A stretch of 36,222 nt of DNA, taken from Candidatus Bathyarchaeota archaeon (GTDB taxonomy: Archaea > Thermoproteota > Bathyarchaeia > TCS64). Shown piece by piece: positions 15,121 to 23,647 of the stretch. The translations under genes and the position numbers were made by a program. The notes beneath the pieces are model-generated. The model had not been told where the DNA came from. It saw only the letters and a list, made by a program, of their open reading frames with translations, and made no database searches. Each line of letters starts with the position of its first letter. Position 1 is the first letter of the stretch. The DNA is taken from positions 970,979 through 1,007,200 of the forward strand of contig CP070784.1 of the NCBI GenBank assembly GCA_020346605.1. Reading direction: 5' to 3'.

Positions 15121-16647
15121 ATGGGCAGTGATGAGACAGACAAGCACATGCGCCTCAGAGAGGAACTCGCGAAGCAGGCCGAGGACTCGGCTGAGCGCCA
15201 GCACAAGAGGGGCAAGCTCTCCGCACTGGAGAGGCTGGAGAACCTGCTGGACCCCGGGAGCTTCGTCGAGCTCGATCCGTTCGTCGAGCACAGGGTCTCG
15301 GCCCTCGGAATGGATGGGCGCAGGCGCCTCGGGGACGGCGTCGTCACGGGTCACGGGACTGTCGACGGCCGCACAGTTTTCGTCTACTCACAGGACTTCG
15401 GGTTCATGGGCGGCTCCCTCGGTGAGGCCCACGCCAAGAAGATCTGCCACGTGTACGACCTGGCGCTGGAGAACGGAGCCCCCATCGTCGGCTTCCACGA
15501 CTCGGGCGGCGCCAGGATCCAGGAGGGCGTGGCGTCCCTGACCGGGTACGGCGAGATCTTCCGCAGGAACGTCATGGCCTCGGGCGTCGTACCCCAGATC
15601 GCCGTCATAGCCGGGCCCACGGCCGGGGGCGCCTCCTACTCCCCCGCACTGATGGACTTCACGTTGATGGTAAGGGGGATGAGCACCACCTTCATCACGG
15701 GGCCCCGGGTGATCAAGCAGGTCACAGGCGAGGAGGTGGAACCACAGGTACTCGGCGGGGCGGACACCCACGCCTCCATCACTGGGATCTCCACGCTGGC
15801 GCTCGACTCTGAGGAGGGGGCCTTTGAGACCATCAGGAAACTACTAGGCTACCTTCCGTCGAACAACCTCGACGATCCCCCAAGACACGTGGCGACAGTG
15901 CCCTCGGCCACCATCGAAGGTGTGATCCCCGCCGACAGCAGGAAGGCGTACGACGTGAGAGCTGCGCTGGAGGCCGTGGTCGACGAAGGAAGCTTCCTCG
16001 AGGTGCAGCCCGAGTACGCCACGAACGCCGTGGTGGGGTTCGCCAGGTTCGAAGGGAGGAGCGTCGGGATCGTCGCCTCACAGCCAGCGGTGATGGCAGG
16101 GGTGATGACCATCGACTCCTCCGACAAGATCGCCAGGTTCGTCCGCACCTGTGACGCCTTCGGCCTCCCCGTCGTCACCTTCCAGGACGTTCCGGGTTAC
16201 TTGCCGGGGGTCGACCAGGAGCACGGAGGCATCATCCGCCACGGGGCAAAGGTGATCTACGCATACGCAGAGGCGACGGTCCCCAAGGTCACCGTCATCC
16301 TGAGGAAGTCCTACGGCGGTGCATACATCGCCCTCGGGAGCAAGCACCTCGGAGCGGACTTCGTCTACGCGCTCCCCGGGGCCGAGATCGCAGTCATGGG
16401 CTCGGAGGGGGCCGTGGAGATAATCTACCGCAGGCAGATAGCCAAGGATCCCGAGAGCAGGGAGGAACTCTTGAAACAATACAGCGAAGAGTTCGCCAAC
16501 CCCTTCCAGGCGGCCAGGCTGGGCTACATCGACGACGTCATCGAGCCAGAGGAGATCAGGTCCAGACTGGTCTCTGCCCTCTGGATGCTGGGAAAAAAGA
16601 GGGTGAAGCCCCATCCGCCGAAGAGGCACGGGAACATGCCCGTCTAA
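15121..16647 (+). CDS. Acyl-CoA carboxylase carboxyltransferase subunit (PccB / MmdA-like)
   Basis: The 508-residue protein has the two crotonase-like halves of biotin-dependent carboxyltransferases. It would move a carboxyl group between biotin and acetyl-/propionyl-CoA, or decarboxylate methylmalonyl-CoA. The oxyanion-hole glycine motifs are visible as S-G-G-A-R-I-Q-E-G in the N-terminal half and S-Y-G-G-A-Y-I-A-L-G in the C-terminal half. The D-V-P-G-Y-L-P-G segment is also present. The start ATG follows GAGAGGAG by about six bases. No biotin carboxylase or biotin-carrier gene is in the window, so partners must be elsewhere. It overlaps the convergent next gene by 4 bases. Confidence 0.94.
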   Translation: MGSDETDKHMRLREELAKQAEDSAERQHKRGKLSALERLENLLDPGSFVELDPFVEHRVSALGMDGRRRLGDGVVTGHGTVDGRTVFVYSQDFGFMGGSLGEAHAKKICHVYDLALENGAPIVGFHDSGGARIQEGVASLTGYGEIFRRNVMASGVVPQIAVIAGPTAGGASYSPALMDFTLMVRGMSTTFITGPRVIKQVTGEEVEPQVLGGADTHASITGISTLALDSEEGAFETIRKLLGYLPSNNLDDPPRHVATVPSATIEGVIPADSRKAYDVRAALEAVVDEGSFLEVQPEYATNAVVGFARFEGRSVGIVASQPAVMAGVMTIDSSDKIARFVRTCDAFGLPVVTFQDVPGYLPGVDQEHGGIIRHGAKVIYAYAEATVPKVTVILRKSYGGAYIALGSKHLGADFVYALPGAEIAVMGSEGAVEIIYRRQIAKDPESREELLKQYSEEFANPFQAARLGYIDDVIEPEEIRSRLVSALWMLGKKRVKPHPPKRHGNMPV

Positions 16648-17621
16648 ATATCGATCCCGATACCCTTCTCCTTGGCGAGCTGGTAGACCTTGTGGGCTGT
16701 GCCGACGTCCTGTATGGCGAGGCCGGTGGCCTTGAAGAGGGTGATCTCGTCGGGGCTGGTCCTACCCTCCTTCTTGCCGGCGACGACCTCCCCCATCTCG
16801 GCGTAGATGTCGTCCTCGGTGATGACTCCCTCATCCTTGGGTTTGGCGAAGTCTCCCACCACGAAGGCTTGGGGTATGAAGTCGACGACAAGCTTGTCGC
16901 ACTTCCGGATGACGCTGGTCATCAGCTCCCTCTTGGCGCCGGTGTCGGCCCCTATCGCGGAGACGTGGCAGCCCTTCTTTAGCCATGCGCCGTCGATGAA
17001 GGGCTCTGGGCTGGGCGTACAGGTGATGACGATGTCGCAGCCCTCCGCGGCCTCCCTGGGGGAGCCCACGGGGACGAACTCGACTCCGGGGTACTTGTCG
17101 CCCATTTCCTTGACGAAGGCGTCCTTAGCCTCTGGTATGATGTCGTAGACCTTTATCTTCTCGACGTTTTGGCGCACCTCCATGAGCCCCATGACCTGGC
17201 TCCTGCCCTGGACGCCCAGGCCGCAGATGCCCACCTCCTTGCTGTCCTCACGGCTCAGGTACTTGATTCCGGTGGCCCCGGCTGCCCCTGTCCTGAGGGC
17301 GGTGATGTAGGTGCCGTCCATTATGGCGAGGGGCACACCGTTCTCGGGGCTGTTCAGAACTATCCTGGCGATCACCGCGGGCAGCCCGTACTCCTTCTTG
17401 TTCCCCGGGTGGACGGTGACCAGCTTTGTCCCTGCGGCGTCGAGGCCGGGCATGTACGCCGGCATCGCTATCAGCACCCCCTTCTCGAAGTGGAGGTAGA
17501 CCCGTGCGGGCATCTCTATGTTGTCGTTGCCCATCTCCCTGAAGCCGCTCTCGACGGCTTCCAGCGTGCTCTTCATGTCCAGGACGGACTTTACCTCGTC
17601 CTGAGTAAGGTACAGTGTCAA
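16644..17621 (-). CDS. Ornithine cyclodeaminase / archaeal alanine dehydrogenase family (mu-crystallin fold)
   Basis: This 325-residue protein matches the OCD/mu-crystallin family: an N-terminal dimerisation domain with the substrate-binding Lys in [12 protein letters not shown], the R-T-G-A-A segment, then the Rossmann motif [12 protein letters not shown]. Members include ornithine cyclodeaminase, archaeal alanine dehydrogenase and lysine cyclodeaminase, all acting on amino or imino acids with NAD(P). The residues visible do not select one substrate. It is transcribed behind the GPN GTPase gene with a 50-base gap and may have its own start of transcription. It ends in TAG. Confidence 0.9.
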   Translation of the reverse strand: MTLYLTQDEVKSVLDMKSTLEAVESGFREMGNDNIEMPARVYLHFEKGVLIAMPAYMPGLDAAGTKLVTVHPGNKKEYGLPAVIARIVLNSPENGVPLAIMDGTYITALRTGAAGATGIKYLSREDSKEVGICGLGVQGRSQVMGLMEVRQNVEKIKVYDIIPEAKDAFVKEMGDKYPGVEFVPVGSPREAAEGCDIVITCTPSPEPFIDGAWLKKGCHVSAIGADTGAKRELMTSVIRKCDKLVVDFIPQAFVVGDFAKPKDEGVITEDDIYAEMGEVVAGKKEGRTSPDEITLFKATGLAIQDVGTAHKVYQLAKEKGIGIDI

Positions 17622-17671
17622 TACAATCTCCGAAGGAAAAGGGGGGCGCAGGGGTTATAACAGTTTCACTG

Positions 17672-18430
17672 CTACGACGTGAAGGGCTCCCCGCCCATGA
17701 AAGCCAGGGTTATCACCGAGTACAGCCTGTTGAAGCCTAGGTTGGTCCTGGTGGAGAACGGGATCGGCGTGAACTCTATCCCCAGCTTGCTGATGACGTC
17801 CATCATGTCTTGGCTGATGAGCCTGTTCATGCCGGAGAGCCGGCTGTTGATGGCCTCCTCCAGCAGGGTCGGGTCCTCCGCCCAGCCTTCTACCTCCTCC
17901 AGCTCCCCCTGCAGCAGGTCAGCCTTGGAGAGCACGGAGACCTGGGGCAGCAGGAAGCGGCTGTTGATCGCCGACGCCAGGAACATGTTCATCACGTAGT
18001 TCAAGGGGTCGCGGCAGAACGCCGAATCGAAAAGGTAGAGGATCCCCTTGCCCTCATCGGAGAGCTCCCCGGCGATCTTGGCCCCCACGTCCCTGAAGGC
18101 GAACATCTCCAGCTGGCCTGGGGTGTCGATTAGGGCGACGTCAGGGCCGAAGTCGTCTATGTCGGAGGCGAGCTGCTCGATGATCTCCAGCATCATCTCG
18201 CTCGCCAACATGAGCCCCCCGTTGGGCCCGAGGCCGTACTCCTCCATGAGGGCGTCGACCCTGATGTAGTCGCGGACGTCGACGTTCGCCGTATACGGTA
18301 GCGTCAACGTGCCGGGGTCGAGGTTGACGGCCATGGCGTCCTCCCCCTGCATCTCGAGATACCTGGTGAAGACACCCGTTAGCTCCGACTTGCCGGAACC
18401 CGCTGTCCCTAGGACGAAGATCAGGAACAA
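17672..18430 (-). CDS. GPN-loop GTPase (archaeal GPN/XAB1 family)
   Basis: The 252-residue protein is a homodimeric-type GTPase of the family whose eukaryotic members help RNA polymerase II assembly. The P-loop G-T-A-G-S-G-K-S is at 8-15, the family-defining G-P-N at 68-70 (G-L-G-P-N-G-G), the switch motif D-T-P-G-Q at 102-106 and the base-specificity motif S-K-A-D at 168-171. The start is TTG at 18430, 15 bases after the inositol-phosphate synthase stop, so it likely shares that transcript. One archaeal GPN protein per genome is normal. Confidence 0.96.
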   Translation of the reverse strand: MFLIFVLGTAGSGKSELTGVFTRYLEMQGEDAMAVNLDPGTLTLPYTANVDVRDYIRVDALMEEYGLGPNGGLMLASEMMLEIIEQLASDIDDFGPDVALIDTPGQLEMFAFRDVGAKIAGELSDEGKGILYLFDSAFCRDPLNYVMNMFLASAINSRFLLPQVSVLSKADLLQGELEEVEGWAEDPTLLEEAINSRLSGMNRLISQDMMDVISKLGIEFTPIPFSTRTNLGFNRLYSVITLAFMGGEPFTS

Positions 18431-18445
18431 AGGCTCACCCAGTGG

Positions 18446-19492
18446 TTAGCCTTCTGCGAACTCCTTGAAAAGGTTGTAGGCCTCGGCCAGTGGATATCTC
18501 TTCGGGGGGCGCTTGAAGCCGTAGGCGCACAGGGGCTCCACGGGCCCTGCAAGCCCCCGCTCTGAGGCGAGCCGTAGGCCCCTGATCACGTCTATGAGGA
18601 TGGCGCCGGCGTTGGGGGCGTCCACGGTATTCAGCTTCACATCCATCGTGAAGGGCGCCCCTCCGAAGTACCGGCCCTTGAACCAGAAGAAGCTGTCCCT
18701 GCTGTTCCCCAGGAAGTCGACGTAGTCGGTGGAGCCCGAGACCAGCGGGAACTCGTAGGGCACAGACCTTGAGACAGCGGAGGTCTTGATGTCGCGCTTC
18801 AGCCCCCTGGTCCTCCAGAGCGTGTTTACGGACTCGGCGCCGCCGCCAACGTCGAGTTGGTAGCTCTCGTCGATGTGGGCGCCCCTGGTGTGGAGGAACT
18901 CCAGAAGGCCTATGTGGGTGACCGTGGCGCCAATCTGGTCGAGGAGGTCGTCGCCCACCAGCGGGACGCCGGAGGCCTTGAATCGTCCCGCCCAATCGGG
19001 CTCGCTGACCACCGGGGAGGGCGTTGCGTTCAGGAACGCACAGCCCGCGTCGAGGGCGGCTCGGGCGTAGAACCTCGAAGCCTCCAAGGCGCTGCCCGAG
19101 ACCATGTTAACGAGGATGTGGGCCCCGGATTGCTTTAGAGCCTGGGAGACGTTTACCGCCGGCTCGTCGGAGACCTCTATCATGCCCTCGGAGTCGTCCG
19201 TCAAGTCATCGAGAACGAGCCCCATGAGTACGGTCACGCCTAGGTCGTCTGGCCCGACCATCCTCGGTGCCTTGTTAGGCTCCGAGAAGATGGCCTCGGA
19301 GAGGTCCCTCCCCACCTTTCGCCTGTCGACGTCGAAGGCCGCCACGAACTCAACGTCGGAGACACCAAAGCCGCCCAGCTTCTCGTGAATGAGACCGACG
19401 GGTTCACCGCCGTCCCTGCAGCTGTAGACGCCCTGCACGAGGGCGGAGCAGCAGTTGCCGACGCCTGCGACGGCGATCCTGATAGCTCCCAG
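18446..19492 (-). CDS. Myo-inositol-1-phosphate synthase family protein, apparent non-AUG start
   Basis: The enzyme converts glucose-6-phosphate to inositol-1-phosphate, a head group precursor for archaeal phosphoinositide lipids. The Rossmann motif V-A-G-V-G-N-C-C, the segment G-D-D-x-x-x-Q-I-G-A-T-V-T-H, the K-T-S-A-V lysine, T-D-Y-V-D-F-L, D-A-P-N-A-G-A and the terminal K-R-P-P are all visible. The family usually has lysine in G-D-D-x-K-S-Q; here it is G-D-D-L-L-D-Q, so the assignment is to the family rather than to proven activity. The nearest standard start, GTG at 19438, would delete the NAD-binding motif. A CTG at 19492 sits eight bases after AGGAGGG, and an ATT at 19498 is the alternative. 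Confidence 0.85.
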   Translation of the reverse strand: MGAIRIAVAGVGNCCSALVQGVYSCRDGGEPVGLIHEKLGGFGVSDVEFVAAFDVDRRKVGRDLSEAIFSEPNKAPRMVGPDDLGVTVLMGLVLDDLTDDSEGMIEVSDEPAVNVSQALKQSGAHILVNMVSGSALEASRFYARAALDAGCAFLNATPSPVVSEPDWAGRFKASGVPLVGDDLLDQIGATVTHIGLLEFLHTRGAHIDESYQLDVGGGAESVNTLWRTRGLKRDIKTSAVSRSVPYEFPLVSGSTDYVDFLGNSRDSFFWFKGRYFGGAPFTMDVKLNTVDAPNAGAILIDVIRGLRLASERGLAGPVEPLCAYGFKRPPKRYPLAEAYNLFKEFAEG

Positions 19493-19533
19493 TGTAATTC
19501 CCTCCTGTTTCCGAGAGTTATGTGAGGGTCCGT

Positions 19534-19542
19534 CTATATAAC
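19534..19542 (-). promoter_or_regulatory. TATA box of the inositol-phosphate synthase / GPN transcript
   Basis: GTTATATAG on the minus strand lies about 40 bases before the CTG/ATT start candidates. Transcription would begin near 19512, leaving room for the AGGAGGG ribosome-binding site but excluding any upstream ATG. Confidence 0.55.
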
Positions 19543-19564
19543 GAAGGCGCTCACAGCAGGCGCC

Positions 19565-20041
19565 CTATTCCAAGGGCTTCCTCATGATCACCGCGTCCTC
19601 GTCGGGGTAGTAAGCCCGCACCCTCCCCACCTCGCTGTAGTCTCTGCCCAGGTAGAAGGAGCGGGCCGTGGCGTTGGACTCCCTGACCTCCAGGGTCACG
19701 TGGGAGGCACCCAGCCTCCTGAACTTCTCCTCGATCTCGCCCATAAGGAGTGAGCCCACCCCCCGCTCTCTGGAAGCCCCGTCGACCGCGATGTTCAGTA
19801 TGTGGCCCATCTTGGAACGGTGGGAGAGGCCGCTGAACATCACCTCCTTGATCTCCCCCATGATGTAGCCGACTATCTGCCCCTCGTCCTCGGCGACCAG
19901 GAAGAGGTCGGGGGCCTTGCTGTGTAGGTAGGTGAAGAAACTCGGGGGCCACGGGTCGCCGAAACTGGAGTTCTCTATCTCGACAACGCGCGCGTGGTCT
20001 TCCTTGGTGTAGGTTCTCAGCGACGGGGACAAGAGCCTCAA
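19565..20041 (-). CDS. rimI: GNAT N-acetyltransferase, RimI/Ard1-like
   Basis: The 158-residue protein has the GNAT fold. It begins R-x-Y-T-K-E-D, has the beta-bulge segment L-N-I-A-V-D, the acetyl-CoA pyrophosphate loop R-E-R-G-V-G-S-L-L-M, and the late S-N-A-T-A-R-S-F-Y-L-G-R-D-Y motif typical of RimI/NAA10-like N-terminal acetyltransferases. Archaeal members acetylate protein N-termini after Met removal, including Alba in Sulfolobus. The start is TTG at 20041, after a TATA-like CCTTAAAC about 25 bases upstream. It is followed by the separate promoter of the inositol-phosphate synthase gene. Confidence 0.9.
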   Translation of the reverse strand: MRLLSPSLRTYTKEDHARVVEIENSSFGDPWPPSFFTYLHSKAPDLFLVAEDEGQIVGYIMGEIKEVMFSGLSHRSKMGHILNIAVDGASRERGVGSLLMGEIEEKFRRLGASHVTLEVRESNATARSFYLGRDYSEVGRVRAYYPDEDAVIMRKPLE

Positions 20042-20081
20042 GGGGAACCTTGGATTAAGACGTTGTTTAAGGTTTCCTCCG

Positions 20082-21107
20082 TCAGCGCCTCTCGCCGAGC
20101 AGGGTCTTGAAGAGCTGGGTTATGCCGCCTAGGGTGAAGAACAAGCCGCGGATGATGTCGAGGAAAGGGTAGACGATGAGCTTCTGGAGCTTCCTGGTCC
20201 GGAAGGCGACCTCCATGTTCAGGGTCATGAGGAACAGGAACGTCAGTCCTAGGAGCCACATGATTACGTTCATCGGGAGCCAGCGCTGCATCACGATGGA
20301 CGAGGTGAGCATCATGACGCTGATGCTGAGGCCGAAGGTCGTGACGATGAGGTACGTCGTGAACCATCTGGCCAGCTTGCTCGCTCTCTTGTAGATGATG
20401 AGGAGGGTCCCTCCCCGCCCGTAGTTGAAGTGCTGCTTGAGGATTGCCTTCACCGTCGTCCTGTGCTGGTGCAAGACCCTGACGTCGGGATCCAGGACGA
20501 TGCGGAAACCCCGGCTCCCCAGCTTCTCAACCGGGTCGAGGTCGTCAAAGCCGTAGTCGATCCTCTCGTCAAAGTAGTTGATCTTCTCCAAGGCGCGGCG
20601 CCTGAACGCCATGTTGCACCCCGCGGGGAACAGGAGAAGGGCGAGGTCTGTGGACTCCCTCCTACCCCTGAAGCCCGGCTTGACCTGGAAGAAGGTCTCG
20701 TCCATGTAAACAGAGAGAAAGTCCACCTTGTCGAAGCCGTCGACGAGGCCGCCGACGAAGCTGACGCTGGGGTCCCTGAAGTTCTTAGCTATAGACTTCG
20801 CCCAGTCTGTGGAGACGATGCAGTCCCCGTCGGTGTAGGCGAGTATCTCGCCGCGGGAGTACTTTACCCCTGTGTTCCTGGCCGCGTTGAGCCCCCTACC
20901 CTCCTCGTCGTACATCCTCACGGGGTACTCGGTGACTATCTCCCTCGTGCCGTCCGTGGAGTTTCCGTCGACGATGATGAACTCCAGCTTCTCTCGATCG
21001 TAGTCCAGTTTCATCAGTGACTCCAGGAGGTCCCGTATCGTCCGCACCGAGTTTTTCACTGGAACAATAATCGAAATCGATGGGTCTTCAGCCGAAGGCT
21101 CGTCCAT
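20082..21107 (-). CDS. Glycosyltransferase family 2 with C-terminal membrane segments
   Basis: The first 230 residues are a GT-A domain: I-S-I-I-V-P-V-K-N-S, the I-I-V-D-G-N-S-T-D-G-T segment and the metal-binding D-G-D at 93-95. A cysteine-containing A-G-C-N-M-A-F and the catalytic-loop G-F-D-D-L-D then follow. After about residue 245 there are two to three hydrophobic segments that would anchor it in the membrane with the active site in the cytoplasm. It likely adds a sugar to a lipid or lipid-linked glycan; the substrate is unknown. The ATG at 21107 lies about 24 bases after ATTAATAAA. Confidence 0.92.
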   Translation of the reverse strand: MDEPSAEDPSISIIVPVKNSVRTIRDLLESLMKLDYDREKLEFIIVDGNSTDGTREIVTEYPVRMYDEEGRGLNAARNTGVKYSRGEILAYTDGDCIVSTDWAKSIAKNFRDPSVSFVGGLVDGFDKVDFLSVYMDETFFQVKPGFRGRRESTDLALLLFPAGCNMAFRRRALEKINYFDERIDYGFDDLDPVEKLGSRGFRIVLDPDVRVLHQHRTTVKAILKQHFNYGRGGTLLIIYKRASKLARWFTTYLIVTTFGLSISVMMLTSSIVMQRWLPMNVIMWLLGLTFLFLMTLNMEVAFRTRKLQKLIVYPFLDIIRGLFFTLGGITQLFKTLLGERR

Positions 21108-21130
21108 CTCTGTTCATCAGTGAGTATAGG

Positions 21131-21139
21131 TTTATTAAT
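21131..21139 (-). promoter_or_regulatory. TATA box of the GT2 gene
   Basis: ATTAATAAA on the minus strand, 24 bases ahead of the ATG at 21107, implies an essentially leaderless transcript. Confidence 0.6.
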
Positions 21140-21160
21140 TACTCGATGGTGGGATGCCGC

Positions 21161-22042
21161 TCAGACATCAACGAACCTGATATTGGGGTCGTCGCTGAGC
21201 GAGTACTCGTAGACCCCCTTGTTCTTGTGGTACCTGTTGCCGTAGAGCGTGGTTTCCTTCCCGAGTATGTGGCCGAGGATGGCGACGTGCAGCCGGTCCG
21301 TGTGGATCCTATCAGCGTTGGCAACGGCGGAGACGAAGTCGCTGAGGCTGCCCCTCTTAGATATGTCCCCGACGAAGGGATCCTCGGAGCTCCTCACGAT
21401 CTTCTCCATCTCGTCTCTGGGGATGAGGGACTCCTTGTCCCTCCTGAAGCAGATGAGGTCGTATTCTCGGTCCGATGGGCCGATGTGCTCGGTGAGGTCC
21501 CTCCTCTCGATGTAGAGGGCTGTGTCCCCAGAGAGGTCCATGCGGACGTTGGGCAGGCGCGCAATCGCTGACATGTGCTCCAGGCTGTACCTTTCCCTGC
21601 AGAACAAGGTGATCTGTCGGTCATCTGGCAGCATCCCCCCAAAGTCCGTCCTCTCGAAAATGTAGCTCTGGGGGGCGACAGCGACGGGCTGTCTGTATCG
21701 CTTCAGCGCCTGGCGGAGGAGGACGGGGCCGTACCAAACGTCGTTCATGTACCCCCCGCCCTCGAAGAGGATAAGGTCCGTGTTTTCTGGGACATCAAGG
21801 AGCTTGAGGCCCGGATCGAAGCCGATTCTCCAGCCGGCGATGTTCAGGAGGTACTTGAGCCCCACAAACACCCTCTCGCCGTAGACCTCCTCCAGGTTCC
21901 AGCACTCGTGACTGACCCCAGCCTCGTCAAGCTTCTTTACTAGGCCCATGTGGATCAGCGTGTCGCCGTGGTTGCCCCCCGGCGTCACAGTGTAGATCCT
22001 GTCGTCCTCGTGCTCCCTGAGGAATGATGTGAATGCGTCCAT
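21161..22042 (-). CDS. Polysaccharide pyruvyl transferase family protein
   Basis: This protein of about 293 residues has the conserved points of the pyruvyltransferase (CsaB/PssK-like) family. These are G-G-N-H-G-D near the N-terminus, the F-E-G-G-G-Y-M-N-D segment, the A-P-Q-S segment, the C-R-E-R-Y-S-L-E motif, and the late T-D-R-L-H-V-A-I-L-G-H region with the catalytic-type Arg and His. Such enzymes add ketal pyruvate from phosphoenolpyruvate to sugars of surface glycans. The ATG at 22042 is preferred over the TTG at 22075 because it matches the family start and has a GGTGG upstream. With the GT2 gene downstream, a surface-glycan role is inferred. Confidence 0.88.
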   Translation of the reverse strand: MDAFTSFLREHEDDRIYTVTPGGNHGDTLIHMGLVKKLDEAGVSHECWNLEEVYGERVFVGLKYLLNIAGWRIGFDPGLKLLDVPENTDLILFEGGGYMNDVWYGPVLLRQALKRYRQPVAVAPQSYIFERTDFGGMLPDDRQITLFCRERYSLEHMSAIARLPNVRMDLSGDTALYIERRDLTEHIGPSDREYDLICFRRDKESLIPRDEMEKIVRSSEDPFVGDISKRGSLSDFVSAVANADRIHTDRLHVAILGHILGKETTLYGNRYHKNKGVYEYSLSDDPNIRFVDV

Positions 22043-22142
22043 GACTTGGCCACCGGTCCCCGTGGTCTGGGTCAATACCCTCTACTCCGGGGAGTCTTAA
22101 TCTATTTATGGGATATGTACCGGATCTAGCGTTGAGATACTG

Positions 22143-23177
22143 TTGCTTCGTGACAGACGGGGGCTGCTGCTGACCTCGCTGGGCGTCGTCATTTTCGTCG
22201 CGTACCTCGCCTACTCCAACCCCTTCAAGGTCCTGTTGGAGGTGGGCCGCCTCGACCTCGTCGTCTTCGCGATGGCGGTGCTCATCAACTACTTAGGGCT
22301 GTTCTTCTTCGCCAATTCCTGGTACCTGCTCCTGAAAGTCCTGGGAGTCAAGATCAGCCTCTGGGAGGGGATGAGGGCGATGTTCATCAGCCTCTTCGTC
22401 GTCTGGATGATACCCATCCCCGTGGGCACCGAGATTATACGGGCTTATCTCGTTAGGGACGCCGAGGATTCGGACATGGGGAAGGCCATCGCCTCAGTGG
22501 TGTTCCACAAGGCGTACTACAACATCGCCTTCGGATTCCTGATAGGGATCGCGGCCCTCATGGTGATGGGACTGCGCGGCGGGCCCATACCGGTGCCCCC
22601 CGGGCTCGTCTGGTTCGTGATCGTCTTCGCTGTCGGGTCGAGCATCATATACGGTATGGCCCTCAACCCGAGGCTCCTCCTGGGCGCCTACAACTCCAGT
22701 CCGAGCTGGGTCAGGAGGAACGTCTTCGACCGTCTCTACGATAGGGGGGATGGCGGGTTCCCCCAGGTGATAGAGGACATAAGCTCGGCGGTGAACGTGT
22801 TGATGACCGACCCCGTGAACAACGTGCTCTCCATCTTCATGGTCGCCTTCCACTGGAGCACCGGCGCCCTGACGGCGTACCTGGTTTCCCTCTCCCTGGG
22901 GTGGAGGATAGACTTCTGGGTCATCGTTCTCATCTACGCCATGATCGAGTTCATCCAGCAGCTGAACGTATTCATACCGGGGGGGCTGGGGGTCATCGAC
23001 GCGAGCCTCACCGGAGCCTTCGTCCTCATGGGCGTCCCCCTCTCCCACGCCGCGGCGATCTCTCTGCTCACACGGATGGCGACCTACTGGTTCGAGGTGG
23101 TCCTGTGCGCTGCGGTGAGCTTCCACTACGGGTACAGGGAGTCCCTCAGGGAGTACTGGGGTAACGCATTGATGTGA
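22143..23177 (+). CDS. Lysylphosphatidylglycerol synthase TM-region / UPF0104 flippase-like membrane protein
   Basis: The 344-residue product has about eight hydrophobic segments and the pattern of PF03706 proteins. In archaea these include AglD-neighbourhood and dolichol-related membrane proteins often encoded beside glycosyltransferases. Visible family points are P-V-G-T-E-I-I-R-A-Y-L near residue 86, F-H-K-A-Y-Y-N, and the late F-I-P-G-G-L-G-V-I-D-A-S segment. Its role may be lipid flipping or positioning, but this is unproven for the family. The start is TTG at 22143; a TATA-like stretch around 22095-22106 precedes it. It diverges from the pyruvyltransferase gene and may be part of the same glycan/lipid system. 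Confidence 0.85.
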   Translation: MLRDRRGLLLTSLGVVIFVAYLAYSNPFKVLLEVGRLDLVVFAMAVLINYLGLFFFANSWYLLLKVLGVKISLWEGMRAMFISLFVVWMIPIPVGTEIIRAYLVRDAEDSDMGKAIASVVFHKAYYNIAFGFLIGIAALMVMGLRGGPIPVPPGLVWFVIVFAVGSSIIYGMALNPRLLLGAYNSSPSWVRRNVFDRLYDRGDGGFPQVIEDISSAVNVLMTDPVNNVLSIFMVAFHWSTGALTAYLVSLSLGWRIDFWVIVLIYAMIEFIQQLNVFIPGGLGVIDASLTGAFVLMGVPLSHAAAISLLTRMATYWFEVVLCAAVSFHYGYRESLREYWGNALM

Positions 23178-23229
23178 ATTGGTGGAACCTCAGACGTTTT
23201 TATGGTGCGTCTCTGGATGCGCTTTTTCG

Positions 23230-23273
23230 CTAGCGATATGTATTAATACAACGAGCCACGCTCATATCGCTAG
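23230..23273. promoter_or_regulatory. 11-bp perfect inverted repeat bracketing a TATA-like TATTAATA
   Basis: Arms CTAGCGATATG (23230-23240) and CATATCGCTAG (23263-23273) enclose a 22-base loop that holds TATTAATA at 23241-23248. The right arm would lie at the transcription start of the small gene at 23293. Either a paired operator around the TATA box or an RNA hairpin ending the upstream transcript is possible. The loop is not followed by a T-run, which disfavours a simple terminator. Confidence 0.5.
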
Positions 23274-23292
23274 AGATACGAGGGCGAGTGCT

Positions 23293-23550
23293 ATGGAGTG
23301 GTGGGTCAACACGCTGATAGCCGTGGCGGCGTACCTGTTGGGGATGGCCTTCGCGGGGAGCTTCCTCGGGAGGAAGTGGATGGGGACCGTGGACGTGGCG
23401 CTCCACAGGCTGCTCAAGAGGGAGGTGACCGTGGGCAAGTACGTCTACTGGAAGCACTTCTGCAACATCGATAACCCGCCCATGCCCAGAAGCTTGAGAA
23501 GGCCGGACAGGCTTAGGGATCTTCTCCTCTCCAAGATCCTGGACATCTAG
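23293..23550 (+). CDS. Small membrane protein, uncharacterised
   Basis: This 85-residue protein begins M-E-W-W and has one hydrophobic helix at about residues 5-24 (I-A-V-A-A-Y-L-L-G-M-A-F-A-G), then a basic, charged tail with a Trp-Lys-His-Phe-Cys segment. I do not recognise a family. The ATG at 23293 is chosen over an upstream frame beginning at 23179, because that extension runs through the inverted repeat and promoter. It stands alone between a flippase-like gene and a 97-base gap before the oxidoreductase operon. Confidence 0.6.
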   Translation: MEWWVNTLIAVAAYLLGMAFAGSFLGRKWMGTVDVALHRLLKREVTVGKYVYWKHFCNIDNPPMPRSLRRPDRLRDLLLSKILDI

Positions 23551-23647
23551 GACCTTCATCGCCGTGGCCCTTTTCATACAAAGAGGGTACAAGAAATAAA
23601 GATGGGGCTCATCATACTAAGCTGAAAAGCAGAGGGCGGTCCCGACG

